From Streptomyces sp. SAJ15 (GTDB lineage: Bacteria > Actinomycetota > Actinomycetes > Streptomycetales > Streptomycetaceae), in assembly GCF_007595705.1 (NCBI RefSeq), contig NZ_NISY01000005.1:186001-250000 (forward strand): a stretch of DNA of 64,000 nucleotides, given 5' to 3'. The position numbers and the translations under genes were made by a program. Position 1 is the stretch's first letter; every line of letters starts with the position of its first letter. Under the pieces are notes generated by a model. That model did no database searches, was not told where the DNA came from, and worked only from the letters and a program-made list of their open reading frames with translations. Positions 48,573 to 56,722 of the stretch are shown here, in pieces.

Positions 48573-50091
48573 GGATCCTCACTTCTCCCGTATCACCGTT
48601 CACGTGCACGCGGCGGCCCGGTGCGATGTCGGAGGCCAGCGGGTGCGACACCACGGCCGGCACCCCCATCTCCCGGCACAGGATCGCGACGTGCGAGTAC
48701 TGACTGCCGCGCGCGGTCACCACCGCGCCGACGAAGGGCAGGATGGGCATGATGTTGGCGTCGGCGCTCTCGCAGACCAGGACCACGCCGTCCTCGGTCG
48801 GCATGTCCTCCACGCCGATGGCCACGCCCTCGAACACCCCGGGCGAGACGCCGGTGGGGCGGCGCCGGGGCACCGCGTCCGGGGAGGCCCCCGGACGCAG
48901 GTCCAGATAGTCCGGCATGACCAGGCCCAGCGCCTCGGCGCAGGACTCCCGCCGCCGGTCGATCTCCACGGGGTCGGGCACGGCCGGGCCGCTGAGCTCG
49001 TCCATGGACAGGTACGGCCAGTCGGCGTCGGCCACGCCGCGGGCGCGGGCCAGCTCCCGGGCGAGGGTGCGGTGCACGTGCAGCAGCCGCATCGCCAGGG
49101 ACTTGCTCTGCTCGCGCACCGACATCATGTCGCCGAGGAAGAGCACGGAGGCGTCGACGGCCCGGCCGCGCAGCGCCCCCCGCATGCCGATGAGCGCCTC
49201 GCGCGGACTGACCTCGGCCGGGCCGCCGTTGCCCTCCATGGGCTTGGCGAGCGGGCGCACCGCGTACTCGGCCCAGGGCAGGTGCTGGTCGGCGACCTCG
49301 TAGAAGACCTTGTCCAGGAAGCCGGCGGGGCCGTCCGCCATGGGGCCGAGGCCGAACAGCCGGTTCCACGGCAGCTCGGCGGGCTCGCGCAGCCAGCCGG
49401 CCACCGAGTCGGCGTGGGGCACCAGTCTGTCGGTGACCTTGCGGCGCACGACCTCGGCGGCGACGGCGCCGGAGGTGCAGGTGATGTGCACCTCCCAGGC
49501 GATCTCCAGCAGCCGTTTGCCGCGGGCCGTGAACTCGCCCAGCCGCCAGTCGAGTCCGCCGGCGGCGGTCGCGTCCCGCACGTCCTGCTCGAAGGCGAAG
49601 ACCTGCTGCTCCAGCCTGGCGTTGCGGGTGCGCAGCCGCAGCAGCTCGGTGAGCATCCGCGGGCCCACCATGACCTTGCGCCAGCCCATGACCCGCTCCA
49701 CGTCGGAGGGGGGCGGCGGCTGGACGCCTTCGAAGTACGCCTCGGTGACGTCCTGCGGCTCGGTGAGCACGACCTCCTCGGCGACATGGCAGTACGCCGT
49801 GAGGTTGTGGTACGGGCGCAGGCCCAGGTAGCCGGTGAAGACGTAGGTCGAGCCGGTGGTCCAGCGGGGGTGGCCGAGGACCCGGCCGACGAAGCGTCGG
49901 GTGCCCAGCTCCATGGGACGGCCGACCAGCGACCAGGACATCGGGGAGAGTCGCTCGGGGGCGACCTCGCCGAAGTTGCCCGCGGAGTAGACCCGCAGGT
50001 GGGGGTGGACATGGGTGTCCACCCGGCTGAAGGGCGGCTGCCGACCGGTGTCCCGCTCGGTGCCGTCGGGCGCGAGGGCGGGTGTCGTCAT
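48565..50091 (-). CDS. PEP-utilising-type phosphohistidine swivel protein
   Basis: 508 aa. The C-terminal 100 residues are a PEP-utilising mobile domain with the phosphohistidine motif ARGSQYSHVAILCREMGVPAV near 465. The N-terminal 380 residues are mostly helical and begin with NFGEVAPERLSPMSWSLVGRP, similar to the substrate-binding middle part of rifampin phosphotransferase/PigC-type enzymes. It lacks an ATP-grasp domain, which the AMP-ligase fusion two genes downstream could supply. Together they may form a split phosphotransferase that phosphorylates a hydroxyl or acid, or a PigC-like condensing enzyme. The ATG at 50091 overlaps the previous stop (ATGA). Partner assignment is inference from gene order. 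Confidence 0.8.
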   Translation of the reverse strand: MTTPALAPDGTERDTGRQPPFSRVDTHVHPHLRVYSAGNFGEVAPERLSPMSWSLVGRPMELGTRRFVGRVLGHPRWTTGSTYVFTGYLGLRPYHNLTAYCHVAEEVVLTEPQDVTEAYFEGVQPPPPSDVERVMGWRKVMVGPRMLTELLRLRTRNARLEQQVFAFEQDVRDATAAGGLDWRLGEFTARGKRLLEIAWEVHITCTSGAVAAEVVRRKVTDRLVPHADSVAGWLREPAELPWNRLFGLGPMADGPAGFLDKVFYEVADQHLPWAEYAVRPLAKPMEGNGGPAEVSPREALIGMRGALRGRAVDASVLFLGDMMSVREQSKSLAMRLLHVHRTLARELARARGVADADWPYLSMDELSGPAVPDPVEIDRRRESCAEALGLVMPDYLDLRPGASPDAVPRRRPTGVSPGVFEGVAIGVEDMPTEDGVVLVCESADANIMPILPFVGAVVTARGSQYSHVAILCREMGVPAVVSHPLASDIAPGRRVHVNGDTGEVRILD

Positions 50092-51089
50092 CGAAGGCTC
50101 ACTTCCGCGTCCACGGGCAGCAGCACCCGCCGCGCGTCGCGCAGGATGTCCGCTGTCGCCGAGATGTATCCGGGTCGTTCGGCCGGCACCGGCCGGGGCA
50201 GGGCGTCGAGCACCTGGGGGTCTAGGGTGGGCAGCGGCGAGGCGTACTCCAGGGTGCTGGCCGCGAGCCCCAGCCGGCGCACCGCCTGGCGTTGCAGCCA
50301 GCGGCCCCGGGTGCCGCCCTCCACCAGTCGCGGCACGACGTTCCACGGCTGGCACAGCTCGTGCAGCACGCGCGCCAGGGTGGGCCGGGCCGGGTCGAAG
50401 TAGGTGCAGACGGCGGGGGCTTCGGCGGCCCGCGCCAGCTCGGCGACCACCTGTCCGGCGGCGGCCACGTCGCCGACGTAGACCGGGTAGCGGCCGCCGT
50501 GTTCCAGGAACAGCGGCATGCCCTGGAGCAGGTTGGGCAGCGCCTGGAGCGGTCCTCCGGTGCGCGGCACCAGCTCGGCGGGGGCGGGGCCGAGCAGCGG
50601 CCCGAAGCGGACGACGCTCACCGGGACCCGCCGCTCGTGTCGGGCCACCGCCTCGCCGCGGTACTTGGCGTACTCGTACCAGTTGCGGAAGGTCTGGCCG
50701 ACGGCGAGTTCGCGGTTGCCGACCAGGCCCTCGGCGCGGCCGAGCGCCAGCAGGGACGAGGTGTGCACCACGCGCTGGACGTTCGGCAGCTCCGCCGCCG
50801 TGTTCAGCACGTTCCGGGTGCCGGTCACATGGAGGTTGACCAGGGCGGAGGGGTCCAGGTCCCAGTCGACCGAGCCGAAGCAGGACACCACGGCGGTCAC
50901 GTCGGACAGCTCCTCCAGCGCCTCGGGGCCCAGCCCGAGGTGGGTGGCGGTGACGTCGCCGACGATTCCGGTGCCGTGCCGGGCGTGGCCGCGCCGGCTG
51001 AGCTCCACCACCTGGTGCCCGGCCTCGCTGAGGGAGCGGGTCACCCAGTAGCCGAGGTATCCGGTGGATCCGATGACGAGAACCTTCAC
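50088..51089 (-). CDS. NAD(P)-dependent epimerase/dehydratase-type SDR
   Basis: 333-aa extended short-chain dehydrogenase. N-terminal MKVLVIGSTGYLGYWVTRSL gives the GxxGxxG cofactor loop; the catalytic YxxxK appears as YEYAKYRGE near residue 142. Its relatives use NAD(P)H to reduce, epimerise or dehydrate carbonyl/hydroxyl groups. It is bracketed by GTGA and ATGA overlaps in a strictly coupled run with the thioester-reductase-like gene, the swivel protein, the ACP and the AMP-ligase fusion, so it probably works on the same ACP-bound or released substrate. The start is the GTG at 51089. Confidence 0.88.
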   Translation of the reverse strand: MKVLVIGSTGYLGYWVTRSLSEAGHQVVELSRRGHARHGTGIVGDVTATHLGLGPEALEELSDVTAVVSCFGSVDWDLDPSALVNLHVTGTRNVLNTAAELPNVQRVVHTSSLLALGRAEGLVGNRELAVGQTFRNWYEYAKYRGEAVARHERRVPVSVVRFGPLLGPAPAELVPRTGGPLQALPNLLQGMPLFLEHGGRYPVYVGDVAAAGQVVAELARAAEAPAVCTYFDPARPTLARVLHELCQPWNVVPRLVEGGTRGRWLQRQAVRRLGLAASTLEYASPLPTLDPQVLDALPRPVPAERPGYISATADILRDARRVLLPVDAEVSLR

Positions 51090-52288
51090 TGGAACCTCCC
51101 GAGCGGCAGGTCGGCCACCGGCTCCGCGGGGCGCTGTTCGGCCAGGTCGAAGGTGATGCGCAGGGTCGTCTCCAGCGGCACCGCGGGCAGCCAGCCGCCG
51201 GTCAGGGCGGCGAACCGACCGCGTTCGAAGACCCGGTTGACGGTGACGTAGCGCAGTCCGTGCAGCCGGTTGCCGGCCTGTCGGCTCCAGCGCACATAGC
51301 GGGTGCCGACCCGGGTCACGGTCTGGAGTACGCCGCGCGAGGCGGGGACCAGGCGGGGCACGTGGTAGCGGGAGCCGGCGTCCATGCCCTCCAGCTGGGC
51401 CAGCAGCGCGGCCAGGGTGGGGGCGCGTTCACCGGCCGCGACCTGCGCGATCACGCCGGAACGCCAGCCGGTGAAGCCGTCGCCGCGGCCGTGGCCGACC
51501 AGCCGCAGCAGCGACTCGCCGATCACGTCGCGGGGCAGGGTGTCCACGCGGGCGCCGCGCTGCGCGGGCAGCACCCGCAGCGCGGAGTCCTCCTCGCGCC
51601 GGGACACCAGCTGGTACAGCGAGCTGCGCCGGGTGGTGCGCCCGGTCGCCGAGTTGCCGACCACCCCGCCGACGCGGGCCACCAGCACGGGGTGTCCGGT
51701 GCGTCGGGCGCGGGCGATCAGCGCCCGCTCGGAGGTCCACTTGCTGAGCTCGTACGGGGTGCGGTCGGTGTCCGGGGAGAGCAGGTCCTCCACCACGCTG
51801 CCGTCGCCGAGCCCGGCGACGAAGACCGAACTCGCCGACAGATAGGGGACCGTGCGGCCGAGCCGCGCGCCCAGCCCCTGGGCCACCTCCAGCCCGTTGA
51901 CCGCGCCGAGGACGTTCACCTTGTCCAGCAGGGCGTGGCTGGCGGTCCAGTCGGTGGCCCCGGCCAGGTTGAGCACGGCGTCGATCTCGCCGAGCCGCTC
52001 CAGGTCGGACTCGGTCAGGCCCCAGCCGGGCGCGGTGACCTCCCCGACGAGCTGTCGGACCACGGCCGGGCCCATGAGGTGCGCGGCCCGCGGGCGGCGT
52101 CGCACCAGCGCGACGATCTCGGGCGCGTCCTCGCCGAGGGCGGCGCACGCCTCAAGCAGCCCCTGGCCGACCTGTCCGGTGAGCCCGGCGACCAGGAGAC
52201 GCAGGCCGCGGGTGGCGGGCGGCGGGGTCGGTCGCGGCAGCCAGGAGCCGGCCGGCCAGGCGTGCGTCATCTCGCTCGCCCCGCTCAT
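51086..52288 (-). CDS. Thioester-reductase-like SDR (carboxylic acid reductase R-domain type)
   Basis: 400 aa. The cofactor loop is VAGLTGQVGQGLLEA near 33 and the catalytic YxxxK is YELSKWTSE near 185. The length and the ARVGGVVGNSATGRT stretch resemble thioester reductase (Lys2/CAR R) domains that release carrier-bound acyl groups as aldehydes or alcohols. With the adjacent AMP-ligase and ACP this would make a three-part carboxylic acid reductase, comparable in logic to GriC/GriD in grixazone biosynthesis. The C-terminal 120 residues are less conserved. The ATG at 52288 overlaps the acyl-CoA dehydrogenase stop (ATGA). Confidence 0.78.
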   Translation of the reverse strand: MSGASEMTHAWPAGSWLPRPTPPPATRGLRLLVAGLTGQVGQGLLEACAALGEDAPEIVALVRRRPRAAHLMGPAVVRQLVGEVTAPGWGLTESDLERLGEIDAVLNLAGATDWTASHALLDKVNVLGAVNGLEVAQGLGARLGRTVPYLSASSVFVAGLGDGSVVEDLLSPDTDRTPYELSKWTSERALIARARRTGHPVLVARVGGVVGNSATGRTTRRSSLYQLVSRREEDSALRVLPAQRGARVDTLPRDVIGESLLRLVGHGRGDGFTGWRSGVIAQVAAGERAPTLAALLAQLEGMDAGSRYHVPRLVPASRGVLQTVTRVGTRYVRWSRQAGNRLHGLRYVTVNRVFERGRFAALTGGWLPAVPLETTLRITFDLAEQRPAEPVADLPLGRFQ

Positions 52289-53469
52289 GTCGTGATCCGC
52301 ACGGCGGAGCCGTACGCCTCCGTCGCGCCGCGGAGTTCGCCGGCGACCAGGGCGAGCATCATCTCGTCGGTGCCGCCGCCGATCCGGGCCAGCCGCACGT
52401 CCTGCCACATCTGGCCGAGCGGCGTCTCCCGGGTCAGGTAGCCGGCCCCGCCGAACACCTGGAGGCACTCGCTGACCAGCCGCTCCGCCAGCCGGGCGGC
52501 GTGCACCTTGACGGCGGCGACCCGCGCCACCAGGGCACGGTCCAGCGGCTTCGTCATCAGCTGCCCGGCGGTGTGGTGCACCGCCCCGCGCAGCACCTCC
52601 AGCTCCACCAGCACGTCGGCGAGCCGGAACTCGAGGTGCTGGTGGGAGCGGAGCGGGGCGCCGAACTGCTCGCGGCGCTCGCTGTGCTCCACGGCCAGGC
52701 CCAGCGCGTGACCGACCGCGCCGAGCACCTGGGCGCCCACCGCCAGCCGCTCGAAGGACAGCCCGTAGCTGACGTTGACCAGCCCGAGCCCGGGCCGGCC
52801 CAGCAGTGCCTCGGCCGGGACCAGCACGTCGTGGAACTCCACGGCCACCGTGTCCAGGGCGTGGGTGCCAAGCTTGTCGTGCTCGCGCACCACCTGGGCC
52901 TGGTCCAGCGGCACCACCACGGTCGCCAGCCGCTGGGTGGGGCGGCCGCTGGGGTCGGCCAGCCGGCACAGCACGATGACGAAGTCGCCGACGGCGCCCA
53001 GCGAGACGTACTTCTTGCTGCCGTTGATCCGCCAGCCGCCGGCCGCCGGGGTGGCCAGGGTGCGCACCGCCGACAGGTCGCTGCCGCCGGTGGGCTCGCT
53101 GGCGGCCAGCGCCCCGATGGCGGTGCCGTCGAGGGCGCGCTCGCGCAGGTCGGCGACGTAGTCGGAGTCGCCGCCGAAGCGGTGCAGGATGGACAGCACC
53201 GACTCGGTGTGCAGACTCACCCCCACCGCGATGCCGGTCGGCGCGCTCCGGGCGACCTGCTCGGCGAGCTCGACGCCGAAGACGACGTCGCCGGGGTGCG
53301 GGCCCGCCCAGCGGCGGCGCAGCACGCCGAGCGCGCCCAGCCGCTCCAGGACGGCGCGCGGGAAGCGGCGCAGTCCCGAGGCGTCGTCGAGGCCGGAGAG
53401 GGCCTCACGGACGAGGTCGGTCAACGAGTCGGTGGATGGTTCTGAAGTGGCGTCGTGGACGACGGCCAT
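52285..53469 (-). CDS. Acyl-CoA/acyl-ACP dehydrogenase family flavoprotein
   Basis: 394 aa with the standard acyl-CoA dehydrogenase domains: helical N-terminus, ALAASEPTGGSDLSAVRT (near 130), INGSKKYVSLG, and C-terminal GGAGYLTRETPLGQMWQDVR. The usual C-terminal catalytic-Glu loop reads IGGGTDEMM, so if the enzyme is active the base must be elsewhere, for example the Glu in LSFERLAVG as in isovaleryl-CoA dehydrogenase-type members. It would introduce an alpha,beta double bond, or act as a flavin oxidase, on the ACP-bound substrate of the same gene run. I choose the ATG at 53469 behind AGGGGGAG; a TTG at 53505 is in frame but has a poorer context. Confidence 0.9.
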   Translation of the reverse strand: MAVVHDATSEPSTDSLTDLVREALSGLDDASGLRRFPRAVLERLGALGVLRRRWAGPHPGDVVFGVELAEQVARSAPTGIAVGVSLHTESVLSILHRFGGDSDYVADLRERALDGTAIGALAASEPTGGSDLSAVRTLATPAAGGWRINGSKKYVSLGAVGDFVIVLCRLADPSGRPTQRLATVVVPLDQAQVVREHDKLGTHALDTVAVEFHDVLVPAEALLGRPGLGLVNVSYGLSFERLAVGAQVLGAVGHALGLAVEHSERREQFGAPLRSHQHLEFRLADVLVELEVLRGAVHHTAGQLMTKPLDRALVARVAAVKVHAARLAERLVSECLQVFGGAGYLTRETPLGQMWQDVRLARIGGGTDEMMLALVAGELRGATEAYGSAVRITT

Positions 53470-53587
53470 GGCTCCCCCTACCCCCTGTGAAGGGACGTTG
53501 TTCAAGGTTTCGCGGGTGGCGAGGTGTGGCGGACGGTGGGACGGCGGGCTGCCGGAGAACGGGCGGCGGACGGTCGGTCGCGGCGGG

Positions 53588-54586
53588 TCAGGCGATGAAC
53601 AGCGTCGGGACGAGCAGCCCCAGGAACCCGAGGTCGTAGGCGATGAACCCGCACAGCCGGGCCTTGAGCCAGTTCTCCTGGGCCACCCCGTACCGCAGTT
53701 GGGCGGCGTGCAGGGCGACCGCGGGCAGCAGGGTCAACGCGCCCCACCACGGGACGGAGGGCAGCAGCGCCCAGCCGGCCAGCAGTCCGACGTCGGCGAC
53801 GAAGAACAGCACCATCGCGGTCTTGAAGACCTTCGGCCCGCTGACCACCGCCAGCGTCTTACGGCCGACGGCGGCGTCGCCCTCCTTGTCGTTGACGTTG
53901 GAGTACGAGATGACCATGACCAGCCACAAACCCATGATCAGCGCTTCCAGCACGGCCGCCGGCGACCAGCCGCGGGCCAGCGCGACATACGGGAAGATCA
54001 GCCCGCCGGCGGTGGAGAGGCCCAGCATGGTCTCCGAGCCGCCGGTGCGGAAGCTGAACCGGAAACCGCCGGAGTACTGCACCGCGCAGGCGGCGACGGC
54101 CAGGAAGACCAGGATCGACTCGATCGGCACGTCCCAGCCCAGGGCGGCGAAGCCGCCGAGCCCGGCGAGGAGCGTCAGCGCCCCGGTGGCGGCGGCGAAG
54201 AGCCGCGCCTCGCGTTCGGTGATCGCCCCGCTGAGCAGCGGCTTGCGTCGGATGTCCCGACCCAGGTCGCCCTCCCGGTAGTTGGCCGCGTCGCTGCCGT
54301 TGCGGTAGCCGACGATGTCGTCCACCGCCGAGGTGCAGGCCACGATGGCGGCCGAGGCGACCAGGAAGAGGGTCAGGGCGAGCACCGCGCCGGAGCGGTC
54401 CAGGGCCGCGCCGTCCACCAGCGCCAGGGCCAGCGCCCAGGGGAAGAAGTGCTGGTAGACGGTGACCTTCGACAGCCGCACGAAGGCGCGGGCGACGCCC
54501 CAGGCGGAGCGGTCCGCCCGGCCGCCGCGGCCGGTGTCGGCGCCGGCGCCGTGGCCCCTGTCGGCGAGGGTGGCGTCAGTGTTCAT
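53588..54586 (-). CDS. UbiA-family membrane prenyltransferase
   Basis: 332 aa with about eight hydrophobic segments. The two Mg-diphosphate motifs of UbiA enzymes are recognisable: VDDIVGYRNGSD near residue 88 and SNVNDKEGD near 220. UbiA proteins attach an isoprenoid chain to an aromatic (or other) acceptor at the membrane. Its start overlaps the end of the GriH-like gene by 11 nt, so it is translationally linked to 3-amino-4-hydroxybenzoate supply. The simplest guess is that this aromatic acid, or something made from it, is prenylated, but no terpene-supply genes are visible in the window. The ATG at 54586 is inside that overlap. Confidence 0.9.
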   Translation of the reverse strand: MNTDATLADRGHGAGADTGRGGRADRSAWGVARAFVRLSKVTVYQHFFPWALALALVDGAALDRSGAVLALTLFLVASAAIVACTSAVDDIVGYRNGSDAANYREGDLGRDIRRKPLLSGAITEREARLFAAATGALTLLAGLGGFAALGWDVPIESILVFLAVAACAVQYSGGFRFSFRTGGSETMLGLSTAGGLIFPYVALARGWSPAAVLEALIMGLWLVMVISYSNVNDKEGDAAVGRKTLAVVSGPKVFKTAMVLFFVADVGLLAGWALLPSVPWWGALTLLPAVALHAAQLRYGVAQENWLKARLCGFIAYDLGFLGLLVPTLFIA

Positions 54587-55697
54587 CGATGTGCTCGGAC
54601 ACCTTGATGCCGACGTGCCGGCCCGGCTCGGTGACCAGGCCCAGCAGGGTGCTGCCGGGGGTGACGTCGGTGAGGTTCCTCGGCTTGCCGTCGCCGCCCA
54701 TGACCCGCACGTGCCAGTCGTCCTGGAGGATCACGTTGACCGTGACGTCGCCGTGGCGGGCCTCGATCAGCCGCAGCGGGCGCAGCTCGGTCTTGACCCG
54801 GCCGATCCCCACCTCGCGGAAGGTGCCGTCGGCGGCGACCGCGTGCGAGCGCTCCCCGGCGCTCAGGTCGGTGATGTACGCGGTCTCCTCGGCGCCGAAG
54901 ACGTAGGAGTGCACCGCGCCGGCGTTGACGCGGAACGGACGCAGGTTCATGTAGGGCAGGTAGTGCACCTCGGCGCAGACCAGGATGCCGCCGGAGGAGG
55001 TGGAGCCGACGATCATGCCCTCGTCCTCGCCGAAGAGGGTGGTGGTGTCGACGCAGCCGCGGTAGCCCATGCCGACCGACTCGGCCCGGGTGACCTCCAG
55101 CTCCACCAGGTCCTTGCGGATCCGGCTGCGCGCGGCGACCACCGAGGCGGCCAGGTCCACGTCGGCGAGGCGCTCGGCGGAGACCATCAGGCCGGCCGGG
55201 CCGCTCTCCAGGACGCCGGCCACCGTGGCGGCCTCGGCGGTGTTCAGCAGCTGCTTGACGACGCCGGTGCGGGTGCCCTGGGCGCGGGCCAGCAGCAGTT
55301 CGAGCGGGATGTTGGTCTCGTCGCTGAAGGCGGCGACGACCGTGTCGACGGAGCCGGACAGGTCGGCGGCCTCGTTCATGGTGTCGCCGTCGACGATCTC
55401 GCAGCGCACGCCGACGGGGCGGGAGCCGGCGGTCCGGCGGGCGGTCTCGACGTCCGCGGGCGAGCGGGCGATGACGGCGTCGACGCGCTCGTCGGCGGCG
55501 ATCAGCTCGGCGAGCTCCGCCTCCTCGGCGCCCACCAGGCAGGCGGTGCGCAGCCGGTCCAGCGGCTGCCACTCCTCGTACTGGTCGTAGCGCAGCACCA
55601 GCACGGTGGCGGCGGAGGAGCGCAGGTAGGCCAGCGCGTCGGGGGTCTCGGCGGGGGTCAGGGTGCTGACGTCCACCCAGAGTTCGGTCTGTGCCAC
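54576..55697 (-). CDS. 3-amino-4-hydroxybenzoate synthase, GriH/DHQ synthase II type
   Basis: 373-aa member of the 3-dehydroquinate synthase II family (pfam01959 type). Recognisable blocks: the start TELWVDVSTLTPAE, ARSRIRKDLVELEVTRAESVGMGYRGCVDT near 200, FGEDEGMIVGSTSSGGILVCAE near 225, LPYMNLRPFRVNAGAVHSYV near 250. In grixazone biosynthesis GriH converts the GriI aldol product to 3-amino-4-hydroxybenzoic acid. Its neighbour is a GriI-type aldolase, so the same aromatic acid is expected here. The GTG at 55697 has AGAGGAA upstream. Archaeal-type DHQ synthase for shikimate is an alternative in principle, but the pairing in a cluster favours the aromatic amino acid. Confidence 0.92.
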   Translation of the reverse strand: MAQTELWVDVSTLTPAETPDALAYLRSSAATVLVLRYDQYEEWQPLDRLRTACLVGAEEAELAELIAADERVDAVIARSPADVETARRTAGSRPVGVRCEIVDGDTMNEAADLSGSVDTVVAAFSDETNIPLELLLARAQGTRTGVVKQLLNTAEAATVAGVLESGPAGLMVSAERLADVDLAASVVAARSRIRKDLVELEVTRAESVGMGYRGCVDTTTLFGEDEGMIVGSTSSGGILVCAEVHYLPYMNLRPFRVNAGAVHSYVFGAEETAYITDLSAGERSHAVAADGTFREVGIGRVKTELRPLRLIEARHGDVTVNVILQDDWHVRVMGGDGKPRNLTDVTPGSTLLGLVTEPGRHVGIKVSEHIDEH

Positions 55698-55713
55698 GGG
55701 TGTTCCTCTGTCT

Positions 55714-55779
55714 CGAAGCGGGTTGCCGCGAAGCGGCGTATCGCGACCACCTGTCGCGAAGCGGCGTTCCTCGAAGTGG
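55714..55779. repeat. Repeated CGAAGCGG elements between the two 3,4-AHBA genes
   Basis: CGCGAAGCGGCGT occurs at 55727-55739 and 55755-55767, flanked by variants at 55714 and 55771. Each core (CCGC-GAA-GCGG type) is self-complementary. The elements fill most of the 122-bp gap between the aldolase and the DHQ-synthase-like gene and may be an operator or a weak attenuating structure. Confidence 0.6.
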
Positions 55780-55819
55780 TGTGGTGACGGGCCGTCGGTG
55801 GCCGGGGGCGGTGGTGCGG

Positions 55820-56641
55820 TCACCCGCCGTGGGTGGCCGGTGTGCCCACCTGTTCCGTCCCAGCGGAACGCATGCCCACACCGGCCGCGCCGTGGACCAC
55901 CGCGCGCAGCTCGGCGACGGCGGCGGCCGGGTCGGGGCTGCCGAAGACCCGGCGGCCGACGCACAGCCCGGCCACGCCGTGGCCGATGGCGTCCTTGGCG
56001 GCGGCCACGTACTCCTCCCAGCCGCTCTCGGCCTCTCCGCCGGCGAGCACCACCGGCACCTCGATGGAGGCGACCAGCTCGTCGAGGTGCTCGGTGCCGG
56101 GGTGGGCCACCTTGACGATGTCGGCGCCGAGTTCGGCGACGGCCCGCCCGGCGTGGATGACCGCCGCGCCGCGCTCGGCCGGGCTCTCGCCGGCGCCCGC
56201 CACATACGTCATGACCAGCAGCGGCAGCCCGAGCCGGTCGCAGGAGGCGGCGACCTTGCCGAGGTCGGCGAGGGCCGCCCGGTCCTCCTGGTGGCCGCCG
56301 CCGAAGGTGACGTGCACGGAGACCAGGTCGGCGCCGAGCGCCAGCGCGGTCTCCGGGTCGCAGACCCGGGTCTTCAGCTCGCCGCCCGGGCTGAGCCGGG
56401 TGTTGCCGGACAGGTGCACGATCATCGCGGTGTCCCGCTGGACCGGCATCGAGGTGGCGGCGGAGCCGCGGTGGACGACGACGCCGTCGGCGCCGCCGGC
56501 GACCACCGCGCCGAGCACGGTGCTCATCCGGGACAGCCCGCCCGCGCCGCCCGTCGTCAGGGCGTGGTCGACGGCCACCAGAAGGGTGCGGGCGTCCGCC
56601 CCCATGACGCGCCGCAGCCGGCGCTCCTTCCCACTGATCAC
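55820..56641 (-). CDS. GriI-type aldolase for 3-amino-4-hydroxybenzoate
   Basis: 273-aa class I aldolase of the DhnA/FbaB family. Landmarks: LLVAVDHALTTGG (near 22), VHLSGNT, and the Schiff-base Lys region ADIVKVAHPG near 175. GriI condenses aspartate 4-semialdehyde with dihydroxyacetone phosphate to give 2-amino-4,5-dihydroxy-6-one-heptanoic acid-7-phosphate, which GriH cyclises and aromatises. The match in family and gene order to griI-griH is the basis for the call. The GTG at 56641 has GGGGAG 7 nt upstream. The archaeal ADH synthase reaction is the main alternative within the same family. Confidence 0.92.
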   Translation of the reverse strand: MISGKERRLRRVMGADARTLLVAVDHALTTGGAGGLSRMSTVLGAVVAGGADGVVVHRGSAATSMPVQRDTAMIVHLSGNTRLSPGGELKTRVCDPETALALGADLVSVHVTFGGGHQEDRAALADLGKVAASCDRLGLPLLVMTYVAGAGESPAERGAAVIHAGRAVAELGADIVKVAHPGTEHLDELVASIEVPVVLAGGEAESGWEEYVAAAKDAIGHGVAGLCVGRRVFGSPDPAAAVAELRAVVHGAAGVGMRSAGTEQVGTPATHGG

Positions 56642-56722
56642 AGTTGTTCTCCCCGTTTCGGTGAAGGGGCCGGGATACGGCCGATGGTGTGGGTGTGTGT
56701 CGTCGCCACCGCGGCGTCCGGG

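Noticed and set aside
48565..50091. Amidohydrolase (N-terminal DTHVHPH looks like a metal-binding HxH)
   Set aside because: The rest lacks the amidohydrolase barrel ligands, and the C-terminus is a clear phosphohistidine swivel domain.
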